64,000 bases of DNA, from assembly GCA_012934845.2 (NCBI GenBank), contig WNNJ02000433.1:62001-126000 (forward strand), read 5' to 3'. Origin of the DNA: Pomphorhynchus laevis. Its lineage: Eukaryota > Acanthocephala > Palaeacanthocephala > Echinorhynchida > Pomphorhynchidae. The position numbers and the translations under genes were made by a program. Position 1 is the first letter of the stretch. Each line of letters starts with the position of its first letter. Positions 45,390-55,439 of the stretch are shown one piece after another. The notes under the pieces are model-generated. The model searched no databases. It was not told the DNA's origin and was given only the letters and a program-made list of their open reading frames with translations.

Positions 45390-46310
45390 ACTTATATATA
45401 TACTTCGATTCACAACTTTCAGGACTTCGAATTCTGGACTTCGATTCACGACTTCCTGGCACCATGTCACTTCTAGATGACCACTTTAGCATAAAATGAT
45501 GGAGTACTTGGCAACTATCATCAGTAGAATGAAGTACCCACTGGTCGTTTCGGTTGCCTGTGTGAGTTGCCTGAATTAAGGCGTTTCCGACACTTTGCTT
45601 AATTGTCTGAGGCTTACGCTCTTTACCAGATCGAATTGATGCGAGGATCATCCTTAAAAACTATGCAGAGGTTGTTGCTGAATTGTTGTTGCACTCGTTG
45701 GATCCTTAATGGATACGGCATGTATAATAGTAGTGCACGGATGTTCTGAGTAAACAAAAGTCCAGGATTCCTTACGAAATTCGGCATTTAAATAGAAAAT
45801 GGTGTTGCTTTGTAGACTAGACTTCGATTCACGACTTTTAGACACCATGTCACTTCTAGAAAAATAAAAAATTTAAAAATACCTCTACCTAAATATCCCA
45901 GGAAAAATTAACTTCCACCCCAGTGACCCTTGGAAGCTGAGACACCATGGTAGGCCATCCAAAATCCACCGCCATATTGTAGTGATGACTCTTTTTATGA
46001 AGAACTGAAACCATTCTTCTTCCATCAGGATTCAATGAGTGCAACGACAATTCAGCAACAAGAATGGTTGAAAATGGTCCGCACACCAATTCGATCTGGT
46101 AAAGGGCGCAAGCCTCAGTCAATTAAGCAAAGTGTCGGAAACTCCATAATTCACTGTGTCACATTGAAAATTTACCTATTGGTATTTTCACTGCGAAAAG
46201 ACCAATAGGTAATTAATTCTACTGATAAGTGTTTCTTCGATGCTAAAGTGGTCGTCTAGAAGTGACACGGTGACTGAAAGTCTGGAATCAAAGTCCAGTC
46301 TATAAAACAA
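45390..46310. repeat. Inverted repeat, arms about 45440-45645 and 46065-46300
   Basis: AATTAAGCAAAGTGTCGGAA occurs at 46119 (+) and as reverse complement at about 45590. CTTCTAGATGACCACTTTAG at 45471 pairs with CTAAAGTGGTCGTCTAGAAG at about 46243. A third copy of CACGACTT...CACCATGTCACTTCTAGA lies at 45830-45860. Two short frames in the arms share SGK.RKPQ.IKQSVGN. Possibly a foldback transposon or two facing copies of an unknown element. Confidence 0.6.
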
Positions 46311-46675
46311 ATTAAATCAGCTAACTGAGTCTACGTATTTGATATAATTATAAAATAAACAAAACTTATAATGCTCAATCAAAATTTAATAAATAGATAA
46401 TAAAATAAATAATTGTTAAACGATTTTTTTTAATATAATTTATATCAAGTTAAAATAAAAAATTGAAATTTAAAATAAAAGTCATTTTTATGAATTGACT
46501 AATAAATAACAGACATTGTTTTAGAATAAGGAATAGAGATCATCAGGAGGAATTGCTATACTATCAGGTTCGGCCCCTAACTCCTCTACCCAATATAGCA
46601 GCGGGGACAAATACATGCTAATGATGTATTTCCTCTGATAAAACTATCTAGTATCTTATTCTAATACAAAGTATA
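46300..46675 (-). repeat. Naiad-like 3' terminal repeat
   Basis: Follows the RT stop of the copy at 46676-47261 on the minus strand. It has the TACATCATTAGCATGTA hairpin, CTGCTATA (46595-46602), GGGGCCGAACCTGATAG, TATAGCAA (46553-46560) and CTCCTGATGATC. The terminal base pair of the long-range stem is A-T here where other copies have G-C. Confidence 0.75.
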
Positions 46676-47261
46676 TTATTTATTATCCATCCATAAAAAT
46701 TTGCCACTTAAGAGTTTAAATTTATTATTTATATTATTGTGTTGATTTATATATTTTACTATTTTCTGCTTGATGTTATTTTTATAGTAACCTAGTTTAA
46801 AATATGTATCTATTAAATTATTTAAATGATTTTGAAGAAAGCCAATATCATTACATATTATTGCAATTCTTAAAATTTCATTATTTAATGTATTATATTT
46901 TATATTATATGGTATGCATAAATGCTCATGCAAAAATGTTTCTTATAAATTTAAACATGTCATCTTTACGATATAAATTAATAGTAGTTTTAGTTAATGT
47001 TAATTTAATGTTCATATCTAGATATACACCTTCTTTATCATTAATATTGGTTTTGTTAAGAATAAGGCTTTCTGGATAAATTTGTTCACTAATTGAATAA
47101 AAATTATTAGAATTAAATACACATATATCATCAATGTATCGAAAACATATATTTCACATATTTATATAGTTTATATTTATTTTTTACACAGTTATGAACA
47201 AATTCATATTCTATAAAGCTTAAAAACAAGTCAACTATAATTGGTCTATTACCTTATTTAT
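46676..47261 (-). pseudogene. Naiad-like RT C-terminus, left flank of the 47.3-kb insertion
   Basis: Encodes the stretch from YIDDICVF to LLSGKFLWMDNK. Bases about 46738-47261 look identical to 49944-50467 on the other side of the intact reverse transcriptase. The two together make one Naiad-like copy split by the insertion. Confidence 0.8.
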
Positions 47262-47318
47262 TTTTTTTTTTTAATAATAATTTTTTTTTATAATAATACA
47301 TTTATGATTTGTCATGTT

Positions 47319-49874
47319 TTACAATTCTAGCGTCTGGCTACAAACGCCCTGCAAGGACATTGATACTACTCGAGCCATCATTCTCGACAAACGGCATCTG
47401 TATGTGTGTATTATCTCGGCGTAATTCTGTGGTCCTTGCAAAGCATGCATTGATGCTACCTTTTTTAACACTGTGTTAGCCGCGTTTCCCAATCCACCCG
47501 TTGTTGACATAACAAATGGATGAAAATGAGCCCGCTCAATTCTGTTTATACGTTCTTTGTATTTGCCATTCTTCCTTTCCTCGTGATATACAAAGGGATT
47601 TGACATGTGACTCGTTGCATACGATGGAGCAAAACTATTAAAAATGCAAATGTCCAGAAAGGACCGCTCCGTCACATGTCCGAATAGGCCGTTACACACA
47701 ATGTCTGCCCTTGCATTACGATCCCTAGTCGTCGATGTTGCTTCAAATGACGTGGTCTCGGGTACATTCTGTAATATTGGTTCTTGGATTACCCTTCGAC
47801 ATACTTTTTGAATTTGATTCGCAAGTTCACTCTTAATGCTATTGTGGCGTACAAATGTCATTCCTCCAGTTCTGCAAGACAGTATATGTGCGACTTCATT
47901 GCTTTTACCGCATTCACACCTTCCATGATTCGAGGTTTGCCAGTCATAACGAGCTAACAGAGCATCGTGAAACTCGCGAGTATTAAGGAACAAATCTTTA
48001 GCTCCGTGATTACTGCTGAGCCACGCCGAAGCTCCACTTTTGCTCGCGTTTTCAAAAATTGTAAATAGATCTCTGGGTGATAATTCTATTATACTTTGCC
48101 TGTATCGTACTGTCTCTCTCTTGTTACATTCTTTGATTTCTTTGTATATTTGCTTCTGCTGGGTTTCCAAGTCATCACCTATTAGACCTTTCATTGCGGG
48201 ATTACAAATCTTGACCGAGTTTTCATACTCTGAACCGCACGTTCTTAATTGGTTTATGATTCCCAGCCCTCCAAAACGATTCGGGAGTGATATTATCATC
48301 TCAGCTTCGTTGTCCTGACCTATGTATCCCAGCATTTCAGGTAGTACATCATTGAACAGCTTAGAGTGGAATGGCTTTAACCACGCTTGTTGCATATAGC
48401 ACGTACGTTCAATATACGATAATTTGGGTTGTATCGCCTTTGTTAGAAGTAGATAGCTAGCGAAAGCCTCCTGAGTGCTAACGCTTTGTAGTTTATCTAA
48501 AGTATTCTTCCATTTCTCAACTAAATCTGAACATTTGTTGTGCACAAAATCATATTCTCCAATAAAACTTCCTAGATATTTAACTCCATCCTTCCTCATA
48601 GCAACTCCTTGTTGAGTTAAAGCAACTGCAGCATTTTCAACTAAATCTTTATGAGCTAATAGTGTACACTTCCGGGGATTGATGAAGTATCCAAAGGATG
48701 GACCACATCTCTGTAGCTCTTTCCATATTTTTTCCAATTCTGCTATTGTGCCGACGCATCCCCCGTCATCAGCATACCAAACGTGTTTCGCACCCGGCGC
48801 CACTTCCTTTAAACGGTTGATCAGAGGAATGGACGCCAGGGCAAAAGCTGCCATTGCTAGAGGATCACCCTGCGTAAAGCCTTCGGCGGAGTGTAGTACC
48901 GTACCATTCACGACCAGATCGGATGTGCGTCCATATGTGTTATGTAGGATTTTATCCAGGGATGGACAAATATATTTTATATTTCTGAGTGCCAGATTTC
49001 TGTTTATTTGGTTGAATGCATTTTTCGCGTCTATCAGGAGTATACATGAGTCTGGTGTCTTTTCAAATGCCTCTCGCATTGTGTGAACCGCCACTTCCGT
49101 TCCACATCGCTGACCCGCACAAAGTTGAAAATTGTTACAAACAGAAGTGATATCTTTGGATACGTGGTTCAGTACTACTCGTCCAATGATACTTCGTAAT
49201 GTTTCTCCAATTCCAACTGGCCTCACTCCTGGGTTCTTATCAAGAGGTACGAGGCGGCTGACTGTGTATGCATCTAATCGTATCGGATCAATTGTGTCCA
49301 TCGCTATTTTGATTGTAAATTCGCATATTTGGATAGCCAACTTGCTAGATGCATTTCCATGATGTGTCAGAAAGTTTTTCCAGCCATCCGCGTCGACTCC
49401 AGACGGACCAGCAGATCCCGTTGTAATCCTCGCTGCATGGATAATGTCAGCTGGAGTCAGGTCACTGAATCTTACGTCATAGTGTTCAACCCTGCCTTCT
49501 ACATCGCCTTGTAGTACGAATTCTTCATTAACAGGTTCAGGTGTAGGATGAAGATCTTTAAGAATTGATAACACGGTTTGGTTGTCTATAATACTGTCTA
49601 AATCAAGAACACCTCGATTTTCTTTTGTATCTAGTGTCCGTGAAGCTTTACCTATCTTGCAATTTCGAACCAAGTTAATAATCCTCTTTATTTCGCATTT
49701 GGTTTTTCGACTTCCTAATTTAATTGAGTGATATTTCATTTTTTGTAAATATTCCGCTTCAGCCATGAGTTTTAGCAGATCATTATTTCTCCAAAGTGTG
49801 ATTCTTCGCGCCAACGTTTTTCTTATAAAACTTGTCTTGCGACTTGGAATGCGTTGTAGAATTAGCTGGCACAT
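47319..49874 (-). CDS. Intact reverse transcriptase with zinc knuckle and restriction-like endonuclease
   Basis: An 851-codon open frame of a LINE-like retroelement. Recognisable in order: GSAGPSGVDADGW, RLVPLDKNPGVRPVGIGE, QLCAGQRCGTE, the palm motif LLIDAKNAFNQINR (about 275), GFTQGDPLAMAAF, catalytic YADD (about 366), FGYFINPRKC, LPNRFGGLGI, a C-E-C-G...H-I-L-S-C knuckle (about 650), RHNSIK and a PD-(D/E)xK-like nuclease (NARADIVCNGLFG...FLDICIFN, about 715-742), then the C-terminal HPFVMSTTGGLG block. The frame stays open upstream of ATG 49874 to about 49935, where the repeat flank begins, so the copy may be 5'-truncated. An A-rich tail (47262-47300, minus strand) abuts the other flank. 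The clade name is uncertain; the same protein type is widespread in cnidarians and other invertebrates. Looks young. Confidence 0.85.
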   Translation of the reverse strand: MCQLILQRIPSRKTSFIRKTLARRITLWRNNDLLKLMAEAEYLQKMKYHSIKLGSRKTKCEIKRIINLVRNCKIGKASRTLDTKENRGVLDLDSIIDNQTVLSILKDLHPTPEPVNEEFVLQGDVEGRVEHYDVRFSDLTPADIIHAARITTGSAGPSGVDADGWKNFLTHHGNASSKLAIQICEFTIKIAMDTIDPIRLDAYTVSRLVPLDKNPGVRPVGIGETLRSIIGRVVLNHVSKDITSVCNNFQLCAGQRCGTEVAVHTMREAFEKTPDSCILLIDAKNAFNQINRNLALRNIKYICPSLDKILHNTYGRTSDLVVNGTVLHSAEGFTQGDPLAMAAFALASIPLINRLKEVAPGAKHVWYADDGGCVGTIAELEKIWKELQRCGPSFGYFINPRKCTLLAHKDLVENAAVALTQQGVAMRKDGVKYLGSFIGEYDFVHNKCSDLVEKWKNTLDKLQSVSTQEAFASYLLLTKAIQPKLSYIERTCYMQQAWLKPFHSKLFNDVLPEMLGYIGQDNEAEMIISLPNRFGGLGIINQLRTCGSEYENSVKICNPAMKGLIGDDLETQQKQIYKEIKECNKRETVRYRQSIIELSPRDLFTIFENASKSGASAWLSSNHGAKDLFLNTREFHDALLARYDWQTSNHGRCECGKSNEVAHILSCRTGGMTFVRHNSIKSELANQIQKVCRRVIQEPILQNVPETTSFEATSTTRDRNARADIVCNGLFGHVTERSFLDICIFNSFAPSYATSHMSNPFVYHEERKNGKYKERINRIERAHFHPFVMSTTGGLGNAANTVLKKVASMHALQGPQNYAEIIHTYRCRLSRMMARVVSMSLQGVCSQTLEL

Positions 49875-49935
49875 TACCGTCGCCTGTTTTAGAGGATCGT
49901 AGTCAGTTCGCTTGTCGGTATTAAAAATGTCGGTA

Positions 49936-50467
49936 TTAATTATTGTGTTGATTTATATATTTTACTATTTTCTGCTTGATGTTATTTTTATAGTAACCTA
50001 GTTTAAAATATGTATCTATTAAATTATTTAAATGATTTTGAAGAAAGCCAATATCATTACATATTATTGCAATTCTTAAAATTTCATTATTTAATGTATT
50101 ATATTTTATATTATATGGTATGCATAAATGCTCATGCAAAAATGTTTCTTATAAATTTAAACATGTCATCTTTACGATATAAATTAATAGTAGTTTTAGT
50201 TAATGTTAATTTAATGTTCATATCTAGATATACACCTTCTTTATCATTAATATTGGTTTTGTTAAGAATAAGGCTTTCTGGATAAATTTGTTCACTAATT
50301 GAATAAAAATTATTAGAATTAAATACACATATATCATCAATGTATCGAAAACATATATTTCACATATTTATATAGTTTATATTTATTTTTTACACAGTTA
50401 TGAACAAATTCATATTCTATAAAGCTTAAAAACAAGTCAACTATAATTGGTCTATTACCTTATTTAT
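49936..50467 (-). pseudogene. Naiad-like RT, right flank duplicate of 46738-47261
   Basis: Carries the same sequence as the left flank, including shared rare variants such as ATTATTGCAATTC and GCATAAATGCTC. The copies stop matching at about 50468 (right) and 46737 (left). Confidence 0.85.
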
Positions 50468-50479
50468 TATTATAAATAA

Positions 50480-50760
50480 TAATAAATAATTTTACAATAT
50501 TTTTTACAGTTTAAATCAAGCTAAAATAAAAAATTGGAATTTAAAATAAAAGTCATTTTTATGAATTGACTAATAAATAACAGACGTCGTCTCATAATAA
50601 GAATTAGAGGTCATCAGGAGGAACTGCTATGCTATCAGGTTTCGGCCCCTAATTCCTCGACCAAACATAGCAGCGGGGCCAAATACGTGCTAAGGACGTA
50701 TTCCCTCTGATTAAATTTGATTATATAGTATCTTATTCTAATACAAAGTATATTTGATTC
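50480..50760 (-). repeat. Naiad-like terminal repeat, 5' side
   Basis: A second terminal repeat upstream of the truncated RT on the minus strand, so the element is bracketed by same-orientation terminal repeats (pseudo-LTRs), as known for Penelope-like elements. Both the GGCCCC/GGGGCC and the CTGCTATG/CATAGCAG pairings are perfect in this copy. Confidence 0.7.
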
Positions 50761-50799
50761 TATTAGAATAGTATAATATTAATACAAAAAATATAATAT

Positions 50800-51280
50800 T
50801 CTATTTAATATTTAAAAGTGAATACCTCAAATTATGTTATATATGAGAGTTACTACAGGTCGTGATCTGTGGAAGATTACGTATATTCAACAAGTTGGAT
50901 TGATTGTCTACCAACATTGAGAAAAAAATATTTATTTACGTTTCGACTCTTTCGAGTCTGTTTCAGAATATCTAAAACACAAAACAAAACTATCAAAATG
51001 TCAAGTTAATGGAACTTTCTACGATAAAGCAGTTATGTTTTAAGTAATTTCCATTAATTCATATGCATGATGAGCATTGTTGACCCCTGGTGTCATATCG
51101 ATACATATTTTACCGATCCATACTGCTATCGTTGTTTACACTTATTGTCATTTTGCTTGATAGCAATAATATGATACAGAATTTTCTGTTATATGTGCAG
51201 CTAGAACGTTTGCTTTTAAATTTATTTATCTAAGATGACGTCTCTTTGTTAGCAATGAAGCTATCATATTTTTGAGGAAT
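50800..51280. other. No gene recognised; possible Penelope-type 3' end
   Basis: Around 50935-50975, TTACGTTTCGACTCTTTCGA then GTCTGTTTCAGAATATC resembles the conserved end box of Penelope-like elements. The rest is unassigned. Confidence 0.4.
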
Positions 51281-51284
51281 AGTA

Positions 51285-53250
51285 GCCGAAACCTGATAGC
51301 ATAGCAGTTCCTTTTGATGACCTCTAATTCTTATTCTGATACAACGGCTGTTATTTATTAGTCAATTCATAAAAATGACGTTTATTTAAATGTTTACTTG
51401 ATATAAATATAAATTGTATGAGATCTTATATTTTTATTTATATATCGTATAAAATACGTAGACTCAGTTATCTTATCTGATTTTTCTACTGACAAGTTAT
51501 TATTGTCCTGTTGACTTTTTCTGTCATGTTATTAGTTATTTGTTATTTGTCATGTTTTTGTCAGTTTTTCAGAATTTGAAGTGCTATGTTAAATATCATA
51601 TTGTTTTTATCCTTTTTGGATGTACACTTCCCGCGTGCAGTTTCGCTGCCTTCCATGTGGGCTTTCTGTACATGTCTGTCTGAATATTTACTGAGCTGTC
51701 GAAACTAATCTCTAAATCCAGAAAATTGACTTTGTCTCCATAGTTTGCTGTAAATAAACCATTCTATGGGCAAGAGATAATTACGTAATAGAAACCAACA
51801 ATCAGCTCATCGTTAATTGTTACGTAAGATCAACGTATGGTGCTGTAGAGGAAGCCGCTAGCGCAGTAGAACTTTTATTGGCCAAATATATGTCAAAGGG
51901 GATTAATGACAATCAAAATATGTTAAATATAATGCTGAACGATCTAAAGCCTGGAGTTTTCTATATGCTACCAAAGAAGCTTTTTACATGCTCACAGAAG
52001 GATATAGGGGAAGAAACCTTATAACATAGCAGTTCCTCCTAAATATATCTAATCCTTATTCTGATACACTGTCTGTTATTTGTTTGTCAATACATAAAGT
52101 TGATCTTTATTTCAAATTTCAATTTTAAATATTAACTTGACATAAATTATATAACATCTTATATAAGAATTATTTATTATTCACAATTATTTATTATTTA
52201 AATATCATTATTTATTTAATAGCTATTAATCTTTTTTCGGTTAAACTTTATAAACCGAAACCTGATAACATAGCAGTTCCTCCTAATTACCTCTATTCCT
52301 TATTCGAACGCATCGTATGTTATTTATTAGTCAATTTATAGAAATTGACTTTTATTTTAAATTTACCTTGATTTAACTAAGGTAGCTAAATGAGTGAACT
52401 GTGGCTCTAGATCGTCAGAAATAAAATCTCTTATAATTATTTAATATTTATCTTTATTTTTATTTATATATCATATAAAATACGTAGATTCAGTGAACTG
52501 ATCAGATTTGTTTTACTGACAAGTTATTATTTAATCTATAAAGTCTAAAATTTATAGAATCAGTTATCTGATTTGATTTATTTTTAAATTAAAATAAAAT
52601 TTTAAAATAAATTAAAATTATTTTGCAAATTAATAAAAATTAATTTTTATTTTAAATTTTATCGTTAAATATAAATTGTACAAAATCTTATATTATTATT
52701 TACCTTTATTTTTATTTATATTATGTATAAAATTCGTAGATTAAGTTATCTGATCAGATTTGTTCTACTGACAAGTTATTAATGAACTATACACTTTGTT
52801 TTCCAGGTAATATAACTTGTCAGAAATATTATAACTATGTATACTTCATACGACATTATTTTTTCTGTTTGTTTTCAAGCAAGTTTGATGAATTTTATTT
52901 CTATTTCTTATAATGGAGATGTATAAATCAACAAAATATTATTAAAATATTAAATTTACATCGTTGATAATTTTAACTTGACATAAATATAAATTCCATA
53001 AAATCTTATATGATTATTTATCTTTATTTATCTTTATTTTTAATTTATATATTGTATAAAATAAGTAGACTCAATTATATTATTTGATTTGTTCTGTTGA
53101 CAAGTTATTATTGACCTGTGGACTTTGTGTTTCCGATAATATAACCATTGTCAGAAATACTGAAACTATGTGTTCTTGATACGACATTATTTTTTTGCCC
53201 TTTTTAATGCAGGTTTGATGAATTTTATTTCTATAACGGAGAATAAATAT
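51285..53250 (+). repeat. Array of Naiad-like terminal repeats
   Basis: At least four direct-orientation copies or part-copies start near 51288, 52010, 52255 and 52640, with distal parts repeated at 52740-52930 and 53080-53250 (GACAAGTTATTATTGACCTG, ATACGACATTATTTTT). Heads at 51288, 52018 and 52258 keep GAAACCT(G/T)ATA.CATAGCAGTT. The density suggests tandem growth or repeated insertion. Confidence 0.65.
51610..52010. pseudogene. Two opposite Penelope-type RT fragments
   Basis: 51620-51770 on the minus strand reads NFLDLEISFDSS and NIQTDMYRKPTWKAAKLHAG (compare FLDVLVRR...TEVYRKPN). 51785-52005 on the plus strand reads NDLKPGVFYMLPKK (compare YLYLLPKLHK), an N-terminal RT block. They face each other inside the terminal-repeat array. 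Confidence 0.55.
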
Positions 53251-53254
53251 TAGC

Positions 53255-53697
53255 CGATCTGATATATAATTTATAATATATTTTCAATGTATTTACAATG
53301 TATTTATTAGTATTGCCAGATGATACATATTCTAACTGAATTTTTGAACAGTATTTAATATAATTAATGCGTTTAAAAATTTCAGCAAAAGAAAAATTTT
53401 GGTTCACTTTGACAGCAAAAGTCAAAGTGAACAAACTAAATAAATTTATAAATTTCAAACTAACGTTGCAAAGCAGTTATTCATAATAAATTATGCAATT
53501 CCATAGGTCCATTTTAGCTGTTTTAAATAGTTTAAATTTCCAATTAAAATATTAAATATTAAATATTTTAAATATTAAATTAAAATTTAAATGTGTAATA
53601 TAACTTAAATATGCCTATATTTAAAAATATAACTTAATTATGTATGTATATCACAAATATCACATTCTTTATTTAGATAATTGACCATTGATTTGAC
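53255..53697 (+). other. Upstream region of the SPPL2 gene
   Basis: Very A/T-rich (53520-53660 mostly ATTAAATATT-type). A small palindrome CACTTTGAC...GTCAAAGTG lies at 53405-53430. I cannot point to a definite TATA box among so many candidates. Confidence 0.35.
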
Positions 53698-55248
53698 ATG
53701 ATTTTATCTTTAATATTCCTTATTGGAATAACAGATTCTCAAAACGAAACTGATTCCTTCGATCTATACGAAGTTTACTTAAAGGACAGTAAAAATATAA
53801 CTAGAGATACGATATGTGTTGCGGTTATTGGTTCACCTGATAATAAAACATTTAATTTAAAAGAGTTTGAATTTATCAATAAATGTGGATTAGGCAATAT
53901 TCCTAAATTGCAGATAACTTCATCTGAAATATCAAGCTGTACAAGTCCGCCCTATAACCAGACTTCAGAAAATGTGATATTTTTTCTAGCACATACAGAT
54001 TCTATGAAAATTTTCGTTACTGAACATCTAAGAAATTCAGGCATCAAAAGTGGAGGTGTATGGCTGTCAAAGAAATTTTCTAGTGATTTCAATGACTTAA
54101 AATTTGCTGAAATCGGTAGGAAATTACGATTATATCAATCAGGTGATAAATCAAACTTCGTTGTTATTATATTGATGGCTGTCGTGTCAGAATTGGGTGC
54201 AATTTTGTTTGGACAGAAATACTATCCTGTGCCAATTGACGGTGATGCTGAAAATATTTTCTACCAGAATAGTCCATCCGTAAATGCACGTAGATTCAAT
54301 TGCTACCGTCAAATTTGTCTAGTAATTTCACTTGTCGTATCTGGATCGTCATTGCTATTAACCGTATACTTTTTCCCCAAACCACTATCCTATATATTAC
54401 ACAGTTTATTTGCCATATTGGCAGTTAAATCATTCTATGAGATTGTGAATGCATTGCTTATTAGCAAAATAATATCAAAATCTTCTAAACTAGCTCGCAT
54501 ATTAAACAAGAAGTTGATAAAATTAGGGAAATATAGTTTAAGCGTCAAAGTAGCTGTATTTTATTCTTTGTCCCTAATTTTTCCGATTTTGTGGATTGTA
54601 TTTTCATATGTGGATGGCTACGAGTCTAGTTCATATATCTATCAAAATATATGCTTGATGGCGCTTGCAATTTACTTTGGAAGTCAAATGCGTATAAGCC
54701 CTTTTTTTACTGTTCTCTTAATTCAGCTGACACTCATTCTATACGATGTATTTTTCGTTTATCTTACTCCGTTACTTTTTGGTAACAAAGCTGCCCAATC
54801 TAATTCAACAATAATATACTATGTATTTCCCCAGTCTTATTCTAGTAATACAACATCGCCAAGCGTTATGATGAAGGTTGCCACGACTCTTAAGAATATT
54901 GCCGTATTCCGTGTCCCTTATGCTAAACAACCGAGCCATGAATGTAATAATGATCTGTTAAAGACTGAAACACAAACATTTTCAATACTGGGACTAGGTG
55001 ATGTGTTAGTTCCAGTGATTTTAGGAAATTTTTGTGCCGATTTTGACAAAAGGAGCAATAACAATTCAGTGATATATACATGCGTTTTTATGATTTCATA
55101 TGCCATAGGCTTAATACTGGCATTTGTGGTATCAACATTTACTTTATCCGGACAACCTGCCCTTCTTTTTATTAATCCATGCACGCTTGTATGTATTATT
55201 GCTCTTTCGTTAATCAAACGACAATTTAAGTCATTTGTTAAATCATAA
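53698..55248 (+). CDS. SPPL2: Signal-peptide-peptidase-like 2 (SPPL2-type) intramembrane aspartyl protease, intronless
   Basis: A 516-residue multi-pass protease that cleaves type II membrane proteins inside the bilayer in late secretory and endolysosomal membranes. Residues 1-14 look like a signal peptide. About 20-145 form a lumenal domain with several N-x-S/T sites and a PA-like region. Membrane segments follow from about 151. The catalytic YD is at 349-350, the GLGD at 432-435 and the PAL at 487-489. The segment before GLGD, with a VPY block and ...QTFSILGLGDVLVP, is SPPL2-like and unlike SPP itself. All key residues are present. The start ATG at 53698 is chosen because it gives the signal peptide. 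There is no intron, unlike TPP2 and the PDZ gene in the same window. Flanks are AT-rich, with no poly(A) or target duplication that would prove a retrocopy. Confidence 0.9.
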   Translation: MILSLIFLIGITDSQNETDSFDLYEVYLKDSKNITRDTICVAVIGSPDNKTFNLKEFEFINKCGLGNIPKLQITSSEISSCTSPPYNQTSENVIFFLAHTDSMKIFVTEHLRNSGIKSGGVWLSKKFSSDFNDLKFAEIGRKLRLYQSGDKSNFVVIILMAVVSELGAILFGQKYYPVPIDGDAENIFYQNSPSVNARRFNCYRQICLVISLVVSGSSLLLTVYFFPKPLSYILHSLFAILAVKSFYEIVNALLISKIISKSSKLARILNKKLIKLGKYSLSVKVAVFYSLSLIFPILWIVFSYVDGYESSSYIYQNICLMALAIYFGSQMRISPFFTVLLIQLTLILYDVFFVYLTPLLFGNKAAQSNSTIIYYVFPQSYSSNTTSPSVMMKVATTLKNIAVFRVPYAKQPSHECNNDLLKTETQTFSILGLGDVLVPVILGNFCADFDKRSNNNSVIYTCVFMISYAIGLILAFVVSTFTLSGQPALLFINPCTLVCIIALSLIKRQFKSFVKS

Positions 55249-55439
55249 TCTTGTGTAAAATGTCATCTATACGTTTAATATATAATTTTGATTTCGAAAC
55301 ATTTATTCCAAATATTATAAAACCTAAATATTATATTATCCAAAATATTACAATATTACAACAGGTTTAATGTATCTAATACAATTAACACATTGGCTTT
55401 TATATATAACCATTAAAAACTATTAGAAAAAGAAGATTT

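Noticed and set aside
46804-47079. 91-codon plus-strand frame, repeated at 50010-50285
   Set aside because: Antisense shadow of the Naiad-like RT. Its duplication only reflects the ~520-bp repeat.
48040-49514. Plus-strand frames at 48040, 48679, 49132 and 49329
   Set aside because: They are antisense shadows of the intact reverse transcriptase at 47319-49874 and match no family.
50605-50700. HDV-like ribozyme, because of the interleaved pairings
   Set aside because: The pseudoknot topology is suggestive, but there is no P3 hairpin between the strands, no P4, and the GGCCCC/GGGGCC pairing is weak in most copies.
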